Of a DNA stretch of 64,000 nt, positions 41,470 through 51,943 are shown in pieces. The DNA comes from Amycolatopsis alba DSM 44262 (GTDB lineage: Bacteria > Actinomycetota > Actinomycetes > Mycobacteriales > Pseudonocardiaceae). The notes beneath the pieces are model-generated. The model ran no database searches, was not told where the DNA came from, and worked only from the letters and a program-made list of their open reading frames with translations. Every line of letters begins with the position of its first letter. Position 1 is the stretch's first letter. Location: positions 2,745,665 through 2,809,664 of the forward strand of contig NZ_KB913032.1 of assembly GCF_000384215.1 (NCBI RefSeq), read 5' to 3'. Made by a program: the position numbers and the translations under genes.

Positions 41470-42813
41470 ACCTTTGATGGCGCCGTAGCGCTCCAGGGCG
41501 ACTTGGCGTTCGTGGGCGTGGTCGACCATGGGGGCGGGGTAGTCCTTGACCCCCTGCGGTTTGTGCGCGGCTTTCCCTTGCACGGAACGGAGTTCGGGGA
41601 CGTAGCGGCGGACGTACTCGCCCGAGGGGTCGAACTTCTCCCCTTGCGTGGTCGGGTTGAAGATCCGGAAGTACGGCGCGGCGTCGGTACCGCTGCCCGC
41701 GACCCACTGCCAGTTCAGCTGGTTCGACGCGAGATCACCGTCGACCAGATGGTTCATGAAGTACCGCGCGCCGAGCCACCACGGCAGGTGCAGGTCCTTC
41801 ACCAGGAAACTCGCCACGATCATCCGGACGCGGTTGTGCATCCAGCCCTCGGCGAGCAGCTGCCGCATCCCGGCGTCGACGATCGGGAAGCCGGTGCGTC
41901 CTTCGCACCACCGCTTGAAGGCCTCGTCGTCACTCTCGTGTTCCATGGCGTCGAAGCGGGAATCGTAGTTCTTGCGCGCGGTTTCGGGGCGATGCCACAG
42001 GACGTCGGCGTGGAACTCGCGCCAGGCGAACTCACCGCGCAGCGACTTCGCGCCGGATCCCTCGTTCCCGGCGAGGTCGGCCAGCAGCGTGCGCGGGTGG
42101 ACGCAGCCCCAGCGCAGATACGGCGAAAGCCTTGTCGTACCGGGACGATCCGGGCGGTCGCGGTCCTCGTCGTAGGTCTCGAGATCGCCGTCCAGGAACT
42201 CGTGCCAGCGATCCAGCGCCGCCTTCTCGCCGGGCTCCGGCAGCTCCATCCCCTTGAGCGAAGGGGATTTCGGGAGCTTGACTGACCGCGGCGGCTCCAC
42301 CCAGTCCACTATGGACGCACCGGTGTCCGCCGGGCGCGGCCATCCGTGGCGCACCCACGCCCGGTAGAACGGGGTGAACACGCGATAGGGGTCGCCGTCC
42401 GGTTTGGTGATCCGGCCGGGGGTGATCGCGTACGAGGAACCGGTCTCGGTCCAGGCGATGTCGTGTTCCGCCAACGCCTTCTTGACCTCTTGGTCGCGGC
42501 GGCGGCCGTACGGGCCGGTGTCCGAGCTGACGTGCACCGCCGCGGCGCCGATCGCGCGGGCGGCCTTGACGACCTCCTCGGCCGGGTCACCCTTGACGAG
42601 CATCAGCCGTCCGCCGAGCTGCTCGTCCAGCGCCTTCAGGCAGCCGTGCAGGAACGCGACGCGCGGGGCGCCGGAGGGTTTGAGGAGCGCGTCGTCGAGG
42701 ACGTACAGCGCGAGGACGTGCTTGCTGTGCTTCGAGGCTTCCAGCAGGGCGGCGTGGTCGCCGAGGCGGAGGTCGCGGCGGAACCACAGCACTACGGGGG
42801 CTTCTTTGGTCAC
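41464..42813 (-). CDS. phr: Deoxyribodipyrimidine photo-lyase
   Basis: 449-aa light-dependent repair enzyme. VVLWFRRDLRLGDH marks the N-terminal alpha/beta antenna domain. The FAD domain contains EFAWREFHADVLWHRP, GWMHNRVRMIVASFLVKDLH and WWLGARYFMNHLVDGDLASN, with NQLNWQWVAGSGTDAAPYFR as in class I CPD photolyases. The frame is open to 42879; GTG at 42813 (VTKEAPVVLW) is chosen from family length. There is no clear SD. Convergent with the ABC operon. Confidence 0.9.
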   Translation of the reverse strand: MTKEAPVVLWFRRDLRLGDHAALLEASKHSKHVLALYVLDDALLKPSGAPRVAFLHGCLKALDEQLGGRLMLVKGDPAEEVVKAARAIGAAAVHVSSDTGPYGRRRDQEVKKALAEHDIAWTETGSSYAITPGRITKPDGDPYRVFTPFYRAWVRHGWPRPADTGASIVDWVEPPRSVKLPKSPSLKGMELPEPGEKAALDRWHEFLDGDLETYDEDRDRPDRPGTTRLSPYLRWGCVHPRTLLADLAGNEGSGAKSLRGEFAWREFHADVLWHRPETARKNYDSRFDAMEHESDDEAFKRWCEGRTGFPIVDAGMRQLLAEGWMHNRVRMIVASFLVKDLHLPWWLGARYFMNHLVDGDLASNQLNWQWVAGSGTDAAPYFRIFNPTTQGEKFDPSGEYVRRYVPELRSVQGKAAHKPQGVKDYPAPMVDHAHERQVALERYGAIKGP

Positions 42814-42944
42814 AGGCCAGAGCGTAGTCACTGTCCCGCTGACCGCTACTCGGGCGGGCTTGTTCGCCGAATCGACCACGGTGGGGCTTGTCCGGCACTT
42901 AATGTCGGCAGGACAGCTCTATCAGGTCAACGAGGGGAAAGTGA

Positions 42945-43382
42945 ATGCGCGTACGTTCGAAAGTCATGTCCGTTCTGCTGGCCGTCGTCTCGGCGGCGGG
43001 CCTGACCATCGCGGTGTCCGGGACGGCCGCCGCGGCCGACGACTGCCAGATAGAGACGAGCCGGAATTTCCTGTACGGAAACGGGAACGGGAAACAGGCG
43101 CGGATCTCCCTGATCAGATGCTCGTGGGACAACGAGCCCAGATTGACCTACCAGGGTGCCGTCAACGGCGCCAACGTCGGGGACGGCGCCACCTACGGGG
43201 ACTCCATCAAGCTGGCGTACAAGCCCTACTACGACAAGGGCTTCGTGCCGGGTTCGTTCAGGTTCACCAACAGCCAGGGCTATCGGGTGACGGACATGTA
43301 CTACGGCAATCGGGGCGAGTTGCAGGCTTGCGCGGACATCCACCTGGAAGTGGGCGGCTGGGAAATGGTCTGCACCTGGTGA
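42945..43382 (+). CDS. Small secreted protein, 145 aa
   Basis: A Sec signal peptide (SVLLAVVSAAGLTIAVSGTA with AAA before the mature DDCQ) is followed by a mature part of about 114 residues with four cysteines. SWDNEPRLTYQGAVNGANVG and GDSIKLAYKPYYDKGFVPGS look like a beta-rich extracellular domain. ATG at 42945 has GAGGGG 8 bp upstream. No family recognised. Confidence 0.85.
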   Translation: MRVRSKVMSVLLAVVSAAGLTIAVSGTAAAADDCQIETSRNFLYGNGNGKQARISLIRCSWDNEPRLTYQGAVNGANVGDGATYGDSIKLAYKPYYDKGFVPGSFRFTNSQGYRVTDMYYGNRGELQACADIHLEVGGWEMVCTW

Positions 43383-43410
43383 CCCTGTCTTCACTCACCC
43401 GGATGTGACA

Positions 43411-43451
43411 AACGGTCCGTTCCTCGCAGCTTCGGCGAGGAACGGACCGTT
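43411..43451. terminator. Perfect 17-bp hairpin before gltA
   Basis: AACGGTCCGTTCCTCGC (43411-43427) pairs with its complement at 43435-43451 across a 7-nt loop. It lies between convergent genes. It is unrelated to the three dispersed families. Confidence 0.85.
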
Positions 43452-43473
43452 CGTAGCGCTTGCGAAAGGCGGG

Positions 43474-44790
<1,317 letters not shown>

Positions 44791-44982
44791 GTAAGTCCCT
44801 CTCACGTTCAGCACGGGCCGGCGGCGCCTGTAGGTTCCACAGGTACGCCCTCTTTCACGCGCGTGACCCATGGCCTCGCTGCACACCGCCCCGCTGGGGT
44901 ATGAATTCCCCTCCACGCTAGTCGAGAATGGGGTCAACGCGCAGCGGGTGAGTTGCTCACAACAGCCCCTTTGGGACCAGGT

Positions 44983-45924
44983 TCACACGGCGGATGCCAT
45001 ATCCCCGGCCGTCGGCGGTTCCGCGCCGCTCCGCGAGACCGTGATCGACGCCGCTTTCGCCGCGAATTCGAGCGCCGTGCGCCAGCCACCGGCGTCGAGA
45101 GTGGACACGTCGCGCACCCCGTTCGAGTACAGCCAAGCCAGCAGGGCGCCTTGCACGGTGTCGCCGGCGCCGATCGTGTCGACGACGGCGACTCGGCGTG
45201 ACGGGACCTGCGCGATTTCCCCCGCCCGTGTGATGACGGACAACCCCTGCGCGCCGCGGGTGAGCACCACGGCGTCGACCCCGGAAGAGGTCCAGACCTT
45301 TGCGGCTTCGATCGGATCGGCGCCTTCGGCGAGCCATTCCGTGTCGTCGTCGGAGATCTTGAGCAGGCGGACATGCGGCAGCCAGGACTCGAACCGTGCC
45401 CGGTACGCCGCCGGATCGGTGATCAGCGCCGCGCGGATGTTCGGGTCGAGGACGGTCAGGACGCCGCGGGCCGACTCGCGGCGCAACACGGTTTCGTACG
45501 TGCTCGCACCCGGCTCCAGGACCATGCCGAGGGTGCCGAGCGAGAGCGCCGTCACATTCTCCGGCAGCGGACCGGGGTCGCCGACGAGCCTGTCCGCGGT
45601 GCCTTCGGTGTAGAAGGTGTACTGCGCGGAACCCTTCTCGTCGAGCGCGACCACGGCGAGTGTCGTCGGCTCGTTTCCGCGCTGCAGCAAGGTGGTGTCG
45701 ACACCGGAGGCGTGCAGCCGGTCCACCAGCGCGACACCGAAACGGTCGTTCGAGACACGCGACAGGAAGCCCGTCGGGACGCCGAGCCGCCCGGCGGCGA
45801 GCGCGACGTTGTAGGGGCCACCACCCATCCGGGGCAGCAATGCGCGCAACCCACCGTCCACAGTGGAATCCAACGGTTCACCAGGAACGAGGTCGACCAG
45901 CGCCTCTCCACCCACGACGATCAC
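44983..45924 (-). CDS. PfkB-family carbohydrate kinase
   Basis: 313-aa ribokinase-fold kinase. MGGGPYNVALAAGRLG is the N-terminal signature and DTIGAGDTVQGALLAWL (catalytic Asp) the C-terminal one. Fructokinase is the most common activity for this subgroup. No sugar transporter is adjacent. GTG start. About 190 bp of non-coding sequence separates it from gltA. Confidence 0.88.
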   Translation of the reverse strand: MIVVGGEALVDLVPGEPLDSTVDGGLRALLPRMGGGPYNVALAAGRLGVPTGFLSRVSNDRFGVALVDRLHASGVDTTLLQRGNEPTTLAVVALDEKGSAQYTFYTEGTADRLVGDPGPLPENVTALSLGTLGMVLEPGASTYETVLRRESARGVLTVLDPNIRAALITDPAAYRARFESWLPHVRLLKISDDDTEWLAEGADPIEAAKVWTSSGVDAVVLTRGAQGLSVITRAGEIAQVPSRRVAVVDTIGAGDTVQGALLAWLYSNGVRDVSTLDAGGWRTALEFAAKAASITVSRSGAEPPTAGDMASAV

Positions 45925-45967
45925 GGGCGCGATGCTAGCCGAGGTGACGGCGAAACCACCATGATTG

Positions 45968-46570
45968 TCAGTTCAGGACATTTTTTGTCGCTATCCCGCC
46001 AAGGAGCAGTTCCGACAAAGCGGTGAACGCTTCGGCGTCGGTCACCCCGGCTCGCTGACCGACCACGCCGGTCTGGATTCCCTCGATGATCAGCCCCGCC
46101 ATTTCCGCGATCAGCCGCGCGTGCACCTCGCGGAAAACACCGTCGGTGACGCCGCGATCGATGAACGACCGGATCCGCTGGGCCGCGGCGCGGCTGTTGA
46201 GCTGATACGCGTCCCGCGCCGGCGCGAATTCGGCGATGTCGGTCATGAAAGCGGCCGAGGCGCGATTCAGGTATTCGGAGATCCCGGCGAGGTACTCCCC
46301 GAGGATCTTGCGGGCGTCGTCGATGCCGCCGATCCGCTCTTCCAGCAGCTCGGCCGCACCCTTGAAAAAGTGGGCGACGACCTTGACCGCGAGCTGCTCC
46401 TTGCTGGGGGCGAGCGCGTAGAGGGTCGACTTCGAGCAGTGGAGCCTGGCGGCGAGGTCGTCCAGCGTGAACCGGGAGAACCCCTCGGCGAGGAAGAGCG
46501 CTTCGAGTTCCGAGAGCAGTGCTCGCTGACGCGCGGTCGGCTGGCGGCGCGGGGTCCTGCTCTCGGTCAT
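45968..46570 (-). CDS. TetR family transcriptional regulator
   Basis: 200-aa repressor with HTH LDDLAARLHCSKSTLYALAP (about residues 36-55). It is divergent from an acyl-CoA dehydrogenase gene with inverted repeats in the 103-bp intergenic space. It probably represses the dehydrogenase and itself in response to an acyl-CoA. Confidence 0.88.
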   Translation of the reverse strand: MTESRTPRRQPTARQRALLSELEALFLAEGFSRFTLDDLAARLHCSKSTLYALAPSKEQLAVKVVAHFFKGAAELLEERIGGIDDARKILGEYLAGISEYLNRASAAFMTDIAEFAPARDAYQLNSRAAAQRIRSFIDRGVTDGVFREVHARLIAEMAGLIIEGIQTGVVGQRAGVTDAEAFTALSELLLGGIATKNVLN

Positions 46571-46638
46571 CGGATCACTATCCCTTACGCGGACGGTGTA
46601 CCCCCAGCGCCATCTACTGTACGCTGAATCAGCCCACA

Positions 46639-46657
46639 GTACTGTTTTGAGTACAGT
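46639..46657. promoter_or_regulatory. Candidate TetR operator
   Basis: Overlapping inverted repeats GTACT/AGTAC (46639-46643, 46650-46654) and ACTGT/ACAGT (46641-46645, 46653-46657) lie 17 bp before the acyl-CoA dehydrogenase start. They are short and imperfect. Confidence 0.4.
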
Positions 46658-46673
46658 TCAGCTCGGAGGAATC

Positions 46674-47819
46674 ATGCCGGCGGACCGTCTGCTGCCCAGC
46701 ACCGAGGCCAAGGATCTGATCGATCTGGCCAAGGAGATCGCGCGCGAGGAACTCGCCCCGATCGCGAGCAAGTACGAAGAGACCGCGCATTTCCCGCGCG
46801 AGCAGTTCCGGCTGCTCGGCCAGGCCGGGCTGCTCGGGCTGCCGTACGCGGAGCGCTGGGGCGGCGGCGACCTGCCGTACGAGGTCTACCTGCAGGTTCT
46901 CGAGGAGATCGCGACCGCGTGGATGTCGGTCGGCGTCGGGCTCTCCGTGCACACGATGTCCTGCTTCGCGCTGGCGCATCACGGCACCGACGAGCAGCGC
47001 GACCGCTGGCTGCCCTCGATGCTGGAAGGCGACCTGCTGGGCGCGTACGCGCTCTCGGAGACCCACGCCGGTTCCGACGCGGCGGCCCTTTCGACCCGCG
47101 CACGGCTCGACGGCGACCAGTACGTCGTGAACGGCACGAAGGCGTGGATCACCCACGCGGGTGAGGCCGACTTCTACACGACCATGGTGCGCACCAGCGA
47201 CGACGGCGGACAGGGCATCAGCTGCCTGCTCGTCGACGCGGCGACGCCGGGCCTCTCGGCCGCGCCGCCCGAGCGGAAGATGGGGCTCACCGGTTCGACC
47301 ACCGCGCAGCTGATGTTCGAGGACGCCGCCGTCGACGCCGACCGGCGGATCGGCGAAGAGGGCCAGGGCCTGAAGATCGCGCTGTCGTCGCTCAGCTCCG
47401 GACGGCTGGGCATCGCCGCCTGCGCCGTCGGCCTCGCGCAGGCCGCGCTGGACGAGGCCCTTGAATACGCGAAGGGCCGCACGCAGTTCGGGCGGCCGAT
47501 CATCGAGTTCCAGGGCCTGGAGTTCCTGCTGGCCGACATGGCCGCGACCGTCGAGACGTCGCGCGCGATGTACCTCGACGCCGCCCGCCGCCGCGACCTC
47601 GGGCTGCCGTTCCAGCGGCAGGCGTCGATCGCGAAGCTCGTCGCGACCGACGGCGCGATGAAGGTGACCACCGACGCGGTGCAGGTCCTCGGCGGCGCCG
47701 GCTACACCAAGGACTTCCCGGTGGAGCGGTACATGCGGGAGGCGAAGGTGCCGCAGATCTTCGAGGGCACGAACCAGATCCAGCGCATGGTGATCGCGCG
47801 AGAACTCCGTAAGTGCTGA
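46674..47819 (+). CDS. Acyl-CoA dehydrogenase family protein
   Basis: 381-aa FAD enzyme. ALSETHAGSDAAAL has His in the place of the usual Pro of TEPxAGSD. VLGGAGYTKDFPVERYMREA and IFEGTNQIQRMVIAR are the C-terminal signatures with the base-region Glu. ATG at 46674 has GGAGG 5 bp upstream. Divergent from a TetR gene. The substrate may be a medium- or branched-chain acyl-CoA. Confidence 0.92.
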   Translation: MPADRLLPSTEAKDLIDLAKEIAREELAPIASKYEETAHFPREQFRLLGQAGLLGLPYAERWGGGDLPYEVYLQVLEEIATAWMSVGVGLSVHTMSCFALAHHGTDEQRDRWLPSMLEGDLLGAYALSETHAGSDAAALSTRARLDGDQYVVNGTKAWITHAGEADFYTTMVRTSDDGGQGISCLLVDAATPGLSAAPPERKMGLTGSTTAQLMFEDAAVDADRRIGEEGQGLKIALSSLSSGRLGIAACAVGLAQAALDEALEYAKGRTQFGRPIIEFQGLEFLLADMAATVETSRAMYLDAARRRDLGLPFQRQASIAKLVATDGAMKVTTDAVQVLGGAGYTKDFPVERYMREAKVPQIFEGTNQIQRMVIARELRKC

Positions 47820-47893
47820 CTCTCCGCGCCGATATGATCACCAAGTGGCCACTCGGCAGCCATGAGACACTGTGGAAGACGTGAGGAGACGCT

Positions 47894-48511
47894 GTGACAG
47901 CCCTTCCCCATTCCACGACGGGGTCGCACGGTGAGTCAGGGTGGGCCATCCCGGAGCACCTGCTGTCCGTCGCGGAGTACACGGCGCTCGGTGAGCCCGA
48001 TTCGGGATTCACCGAGCTCGTGGAAGGCCGCCTCGTCATGTCACCGAGCCCCAAGAGGCGACACAACAAGGCGCTGTACGCCTTGGCGAGACAGCTGGAA
48101 TCGCAGCTGCCCGATCACCTCGAGTTCGTCCAGGACATCGACGTCGACCTAGGGCTGGTTCCACCTGGTGAGCCAGGCTTCGCCAGGCGTCCGGATCTGA
48201 TCATCGCCCTCCGTGAAGCGGGCGAACGGATCGACGAACAGGACTCGATGTACCACGCGGACGACTTGGTCGTCGTGGTGGAAATCGTGTCGCAGGGCTC
48301 GAAACGCACCGACTACGTGACCAAACACGGCGAGTACGCCGACGGGGGGATTCCGCACTACTGGATCGTCGACCTCAGCGAGCCGGTCTCACTGGTCGCC
48401 TGCCACCAGGCGGGCGAGCTGGGATACCAGGACGCGCCCGCCGCGACCGGTGTCTTCCAAGCCACCGAGCCGTTCCCGGTGAAACTGGACCTCGATCGGC
48501 TGCTTCCCTGA
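47894..48511 (+). CDS. Uma2 family (PD-(D/E)XK) endonuclease-like protein
   Basis: 205-aa protein with a restriction-endonuclease fold. RRPDLII and VVVEIVSQGSKRTDYVTKHG form the metal-binding Asp/Glu-x-Lys core, and GGIPHYWIVD follows as in Uma2 proteins. GTG start. It stands alone. Members are common in cyanobacteria and actinobacteria; the function is unknown, with transposon or defence roles proposed. Confidence 0.88.
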   Translation: MTALPHSTTGSHGESGWAIPEHLLSVAEYTALGEPDSGFTELVEGRLVMSPSPKRRHNKALYALARQLESQLPDHLEFVQDIDVDLGLVPPGEPGFARRPDLIIALREAGERIDEQDSMYHADDLVVVVEIVSQGSKRTDYVTKHGEYADGGIPHYWIVDLSEPVSLVACHQAGELGYQDAPAATGVFQATEPFPVKLDLDRLLP

Positions 48512-48512
48512 G

Positions 48513-48575
48513 CGCATGACGCGAAAGCCACTTTCGCAACGTTGAAGGTTGCGAAAGTGGCTTTCACGTCATGCG
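48513..48575. terminator. 28-bp hairpin between convergent genes
   Basis: Arms at 48513-48540 and 48548-48575 with one mismatch and a 7-nt GTTGAAG loop. It contains a GAAAGCCACTTTCGCAAC stem, a distant relative of the GTGAAGGCC family. Confidence 0.85.
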
Positions 48576-48595
48576 AGTCCGGTCGCCAGCCGACC

Positions 48596-49162
48596 TCAGT
48601 GCCCCTGCGGGCCGAACTGCTGCGGCGGACCACCCGGCGACGGCTGTTGCGGCTGTGGCGGACCACCCGGCTGCTGCGGCCATCCGGCCTGAGGCGGATA
48701 CGACTGCCGCGACGGCGCGGGCTGCCACTGAGGCCCAGGCTGCCCCGGCGGATACTGCGGAACAGCCTGGGCGACGTGCGGCTGCTGATATCCCTGCTGC
48801 TGGAATGCCTGCTGCTGCGGGAATCCCGGCCCCGCGTTCCGCCCGGCGGCGACAAGGTCACGCGCCTTGCGCCGTTTCCCGCGGATGAGCATCGTCGTGC
48901 CCAAACCGGTCAGCGCGACCCCGGCCCCGGCCATCCAGAGACCGTGATTCCGGAACGTCTCGGCCCGCGATTCGGCGGCGGCCTTCATCTCGGCGTAGGT
49001 GTCTTCGCCGGTGCTGCGGCCGTTCTTCGTGGTCTCGCAGACGTCGCCGGGCGACATGATCTTGCCACCGCATTTGATGAGATTCGGGTCCTCGCGCGAG
49101 AACAACAAGGTGACGACCAAGAACCCGATACCCACGACCAAGACGAAGACCCAGCGCTTCAT
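48596..49162 (-). CDS. Membrane protein with Pro/Gln-rich tail
   Basis: 188-aa protein. A first hydrophobic helix (VFVLVVGIGFLVVTLLF) is followed by an extracytoplasmic loop with two cysteines (IKCGG, DVCETT), a second helix (LWMAGAGVALTGLGTTMLI) and a basic segment. The last 80 residues are a low-complexity cytoplasmic tail rich in Pro, Gln and Gly. Its ATG lies inside a perfect 11-bp inverted repeat at 49161-49195. Function unknown. Confidence 0.8.
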   Translation of the reverse strand: MKRWVFVLVVGIGFLVVTLLFSREDPNLIKCGGKIMSPGDVCETTKNGRSTGEDTYAEMKAAAESRAETFRNHGLWMAGAGVALTGLGTTMLIRGKRRKARDLVAAGRNAGPGFPQQQAFQQQGYQQPHVAQAVPQYPPGQPGPQWQPAPSRQSYPPQAGWPQQPGGPPQPQQPSPGGPPQQFGPQGH

Positions 49163-49195
49163 GTGTTACACACCCTCCCCATATGTAACACATGA
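49161..49195 (-). promoter_or_regulatory. Inverted repeat over the start codon
   Basis: CATGTGTTACA (49161-49171) and TGTAACACATG (49185-49195) are perfectly complementary. The minus-strand mRNA would have the SD GGGGAGGG in the loop and the ATG in the stem. It can act as an operator or as an RNA hairpin that blocks initiation. Confidence 0.6.
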
Positions 49196-49229
49196 GAGCA
49201 CAGGTCACACACCTTTGACAAGAGCGAAC

Positions 49230-50459
49230 TCAGCCCTCGCGGTAACGCCTTTCTTCCACCACGCCGACCCCGGACTCCTCGTCGAAGCGGTAGACCTCGC
49301 GGCCGCGCACGAACACCCGCATCGCCCGGTTCATCACGTCCAGCGGGTCACCCGACCAGATGACCACGTCGGCGTCGAGGCCCGGCTTCAGCGAGCCGAC
49401 CTGGTCGTCGAGGTCCAGCATCGCGGCCGGGTTGACGGTCAGCGCCCGCAGCGCGGTCTCCGGGTCGAGGCCGTCCTTGACCGACAGCGCGGCCTGGTAC
49501 ACCAGGAAGTTGATGGGCACGACCGGGTGGTCCGTGGTGATCGCGATCCGCACGCCCGCCCTGGCGAGGATGCCGGGCGCGCGCAGGGTGCGGTTGCGCA
49601 GCTCCACTTTGGACTTGGTGGTGAACAGCGGGCCCAGGATCACCGGCACGTCCCGTTCGGCGAGCAGGTCCGCGATCAGGTGCCCTTCGGTGCCGTGGTT
49701 GATCACCAGTTTGTAGCCGAACTCGTCCGCCAGCCGGATCGCGGTGACCATGTCGTCGGCGCGGTGGACGTGCTGGTCCCAGTACAGCTCGCCGTCGAGG
49801 ACCTTGGCCAGGGTCTCCTTGGTCAGGTCGACGTCGAACGGCTTGCCCTCGGCGGCGGCGTGGTCGCGCTGGGCGGCGTAGTTGCGCGCGGCGGTGAACG
49901 CGTCGCGGATGGTCGACGCGACACCGAGCCTGGTCGACGGCGTCTGCTTCTTCTCGCCGTACACCCGCTTCGGGTTCTCGCCGAGCGCGCTCTTCACGCT
50001 GACACCCTCGGCGAAGATCATGTCGAGCACCGTCCGGCCCCAGGTCTTGACGCCGATCGTCTGCCCGCCGATGGGGTTCCCCGAACCGGGTTTGATGACG
50101 ACGCTGGTGACGCCGCCCGCGAGCGCGTCGTCGAAGCCGGGCTCGTACGGGTCGATCCCGTCGATCGCCCGGAACCGCGCGCCATTGGGGTCGGTCATCT
50201 CGTTGGTGTCGTTGCCCGACCAGCCTTCGCCGTCCTCGTGGACGCCGAGGTGGGCGTGCGAGTCGATGAACCCCGGCAGCACCCAGCTGCCCGCGGCGTC
50301 GATCAGTTCGGCGTCGTCGGGGACGTCGACGTCGGCGTCCGTGCCGACCGCGACGATCTTTCCGTTCTCGATGAGGACCGTGCCACCGTCGACCGGTTCG
50401 CCGTCGACAGGGACGACGTAACCACCGACGATGGCCTTGACCTGTGCTTTGTCAGACAT
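49230..50459 (-). CDS. Amidohydrolase, imidazolonepropionase-like
   Basis: 409-aa metal-dependent hydrolase. GFIDSHAHLGVHED gives the first His pair; DQHVHRADDM, VINHGTEGH and TTDHPVVPI give the further metal ligands, and GSLKPGLDADVVIWSGDPL the C-terminal sandwich. ATG at 50459 starts the protein. It is 11 bp downstream of the acetyltransferase stop, so the two are probably cotranscribed. The substrate is unknown. Confidence 0.88.
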   Translation of the reverse strand: MSDKAQVKAIVGGYVVPVDGEPVDGGTVLIENGKIVAVGTDADVDVPDDAELIDAAGSWVLPGFIDSHAHLGVHEDGEGWSGNDTNEMTDPNGARFRAIDGIDPYEPGFDDALAGGVTSVVIKPGSGNPIGGQTIGVKTWGRTVLDMIFAEGVSVKSALGENPKRVYGEKKQTPSTRLGVASTIRDAFTAARNYAAQRDHAAAEGKPFDVDLTKETLAKVLDGELYWDQHVHRADDMVTAIRLADEFGYKLVINHGTEGHLIADLLAERDVPVILGPLFTTKSKVELRNRTLRAPGILARAGVRIAITTDHPVVPINFLVYQAALSVKDGLDPETALRALTVNPAAMLDLDDQVGSLKPGLDADVVIWSGDPLDVMNRAMRVFVRGREVYRFDEESGVGVVEERRYREG

Positions 50460-50470
50460 ACTTTGACACG

Positions 50471-50962
50471 CTAACGAACTGGGCCGTCCGTCCGCACGCG
50501 GGGCTTTTCGAAGTGGACGAGCTCGTAGTGCTCCTCGGGCGTCCGATGCGTCTCGACGTAGCCGAGCTTTCGGTACATCCGCAGCGGACCGGCGCTGCGC
50601 TCCCCGGTGAACAGGCGGAACACGGTCACCGAGGACGGCGTGGCCGCTTCGGCGGCGAGCAGCAACGAGCTGCCGAGCCCCTGCCCCTGCCTGTCCGGGG
50701 CCACGATGAGCCTGCCGACGAGACCGGCCCCGCCGTCCACGACGATCCGGACGCTCGCCACCAGCCGTCCGGATTCCCTGACGCCCCAGGCGAAACACGC
50801 GGGATCGCCCAGGGCCTCCTTGGTCTGCTCGAAGGTCTCCAGCAGCGGCGGGATGTCGATGTCCCGATGCGCCCGAGCCTCCGGGACGTACGCCGCGCGC
50901 TGCAGCGTGAGCACTTCGCCGGCGTCCACGGGCTCCAGCCGGAGCAGAGACGGCAGTGACAT
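50471..50962 (-). CDS. GNAT family N-acetyltransferase
   Basis: 163-aa acetyltransferase. LIVAPDRQGQGLGSSLLLAA is the acetyl-CoA-binding motif A, and RMYRKLGYVETHRTPEEHYE follows. ATG at 50962 lies 2 bp after the aldose epimerase stop, so the genes are coupled. The acceptor is unknown. Confidence 0.88.
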   Translation of the reverse strand: MSLPSLLRLEPVDAGEVLTLQRAAYVPEARAHRDIDIPPLLETFEQTKEALGDPACFAWGVRESGRLVASVRIVVDGGAGLVGRLIVAPDRQGQGLGSSLLLAAEAATPSSVTVFRLFTGERSAGPLRMYRKLGYVETHRTPEEHYELVHFEKPRVRTDGPVR

Positions 50963-50964
50963 CG

Positions 50965-51870
50965 TCAGCGCACCCGGATTCCCCAGCTCCCGGTCCACGA
51001 GGAGGCCGGCTCCAGGTCGATCAGGTCGGTGCCGGTGTTGAGCGCGTCGGCGGGGCAGGTCATCGGCTCGATCGCCACCGCGCGGCCACGGCCGACCAGG
51101 TCGTCCGGGGTGAACACCTGCGCCCAGTGGAAGTCCGGTCCGGCCCAGACCACCAGCTCCCGCTCGCCGTGCGAGAGGACGTGGTGGTGGTTGCCGTCCT
51201 CGGCGGCGCTCAGCCCGCCGAACGCCGTGTCGAGGTCGACGCCCGCGAGCACCTTGCCGGACCGGAAGTCGTACTCGGTCCCCTCGACGTCCTGCTCGTC
51301 GGCGTACGGCATCTGCTCGTCGCCGAGGTACGGCCGGACCCGGCTCGCGGGCAGCGTCAGGGTCAGCTCGTCGGTGGGCACGTCACCGATGCGGAAGTAC
51401 GGGTGCGTGCCGAGCCCGACCCCGATCGGGCTCTCGCCCTCGTTGCGGATCTCGTGGGTCACGACCAGTTCGCGCGGCGAGATCTCGTAGGTGATCGTCG
51501 CGCGCAGCGGCACCGGCCAGCCCTCCTGCGCCGGGACGTCGACGGCCAGGGTGATCGACGACTCCGCGTGCTCCAGGAGCTCCCATTCCTCGTGCCGGGT
51601 CAGGCCGTGGATCGCGTTGCCGCGTGCCTCCTCGGTGATCGCGAGCTGCTGCTTCTCACCCTGGTGGACCCACTGGCCGCCCTTGGTGCGGTTCGGCCAG
51701 GGCAGCAGCACCTGCCCGGCGCCCTTCGGCGGCTTCTCGTCCTCGGCGAACGCCTCGACGTACGGCACCCCGCCGACCTCGAACGCGCGCAACCCGGCAC
51801 CGATCTCGGTGATGACGGCGCGCGCGTTGCCGCGGGTGATCTCGAACTGCTCTCCGGTGGGATTGGCCAT
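50965..51870 (-). CDS. Aldose 1-epimerase family protein
   Basis: 301-aa mutarotase-like enzyme. The catalytic His lies in LGTHPYFRIG and the Glu in VAIEPMTCPADALN; LPWPNRTKGGQW is also typical. It is the first gene of a three-gene minus-strand set with an acetyltransferase and an amidohydrolase. It interconverts anomers of a free hexose; the sugar is not specified. Confidence 0.9.
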   Translation of the reverse strand: MANPTGEQFEITRGNARAVITEIGAGLRAFEVGGVPYVEAFAEDEKPPKGAGQVLLPWPNRTKGGQWVHQGEKQQLAITEEARGNAIHGLTRHEEWELLEHAESSITLAVDVPAQEGWPVPLRATITYEISPRELVVTHEIRNEGESPIGVGLGTHPYFRIGDVPTDELTLTLPASRVRPYLGDEQMPYADEQDVEGTEYDFRSGKVLAGVDLDTAFGGLSAAEDGNHHHVLSHGERELVVWAGPDFHWAQVFTPDDLVGRGRAVAIEPMTCPADALNTGTDLIDLEPASSWTGSWGIRVR

Positions 51871-51943
51871 GCGGACGAGGTTACCGGCGCCCGACGGGAC
51901 CGTAGGCTGGGAATGCCACGCCCGGACGAAGGAGACCGCCGCG

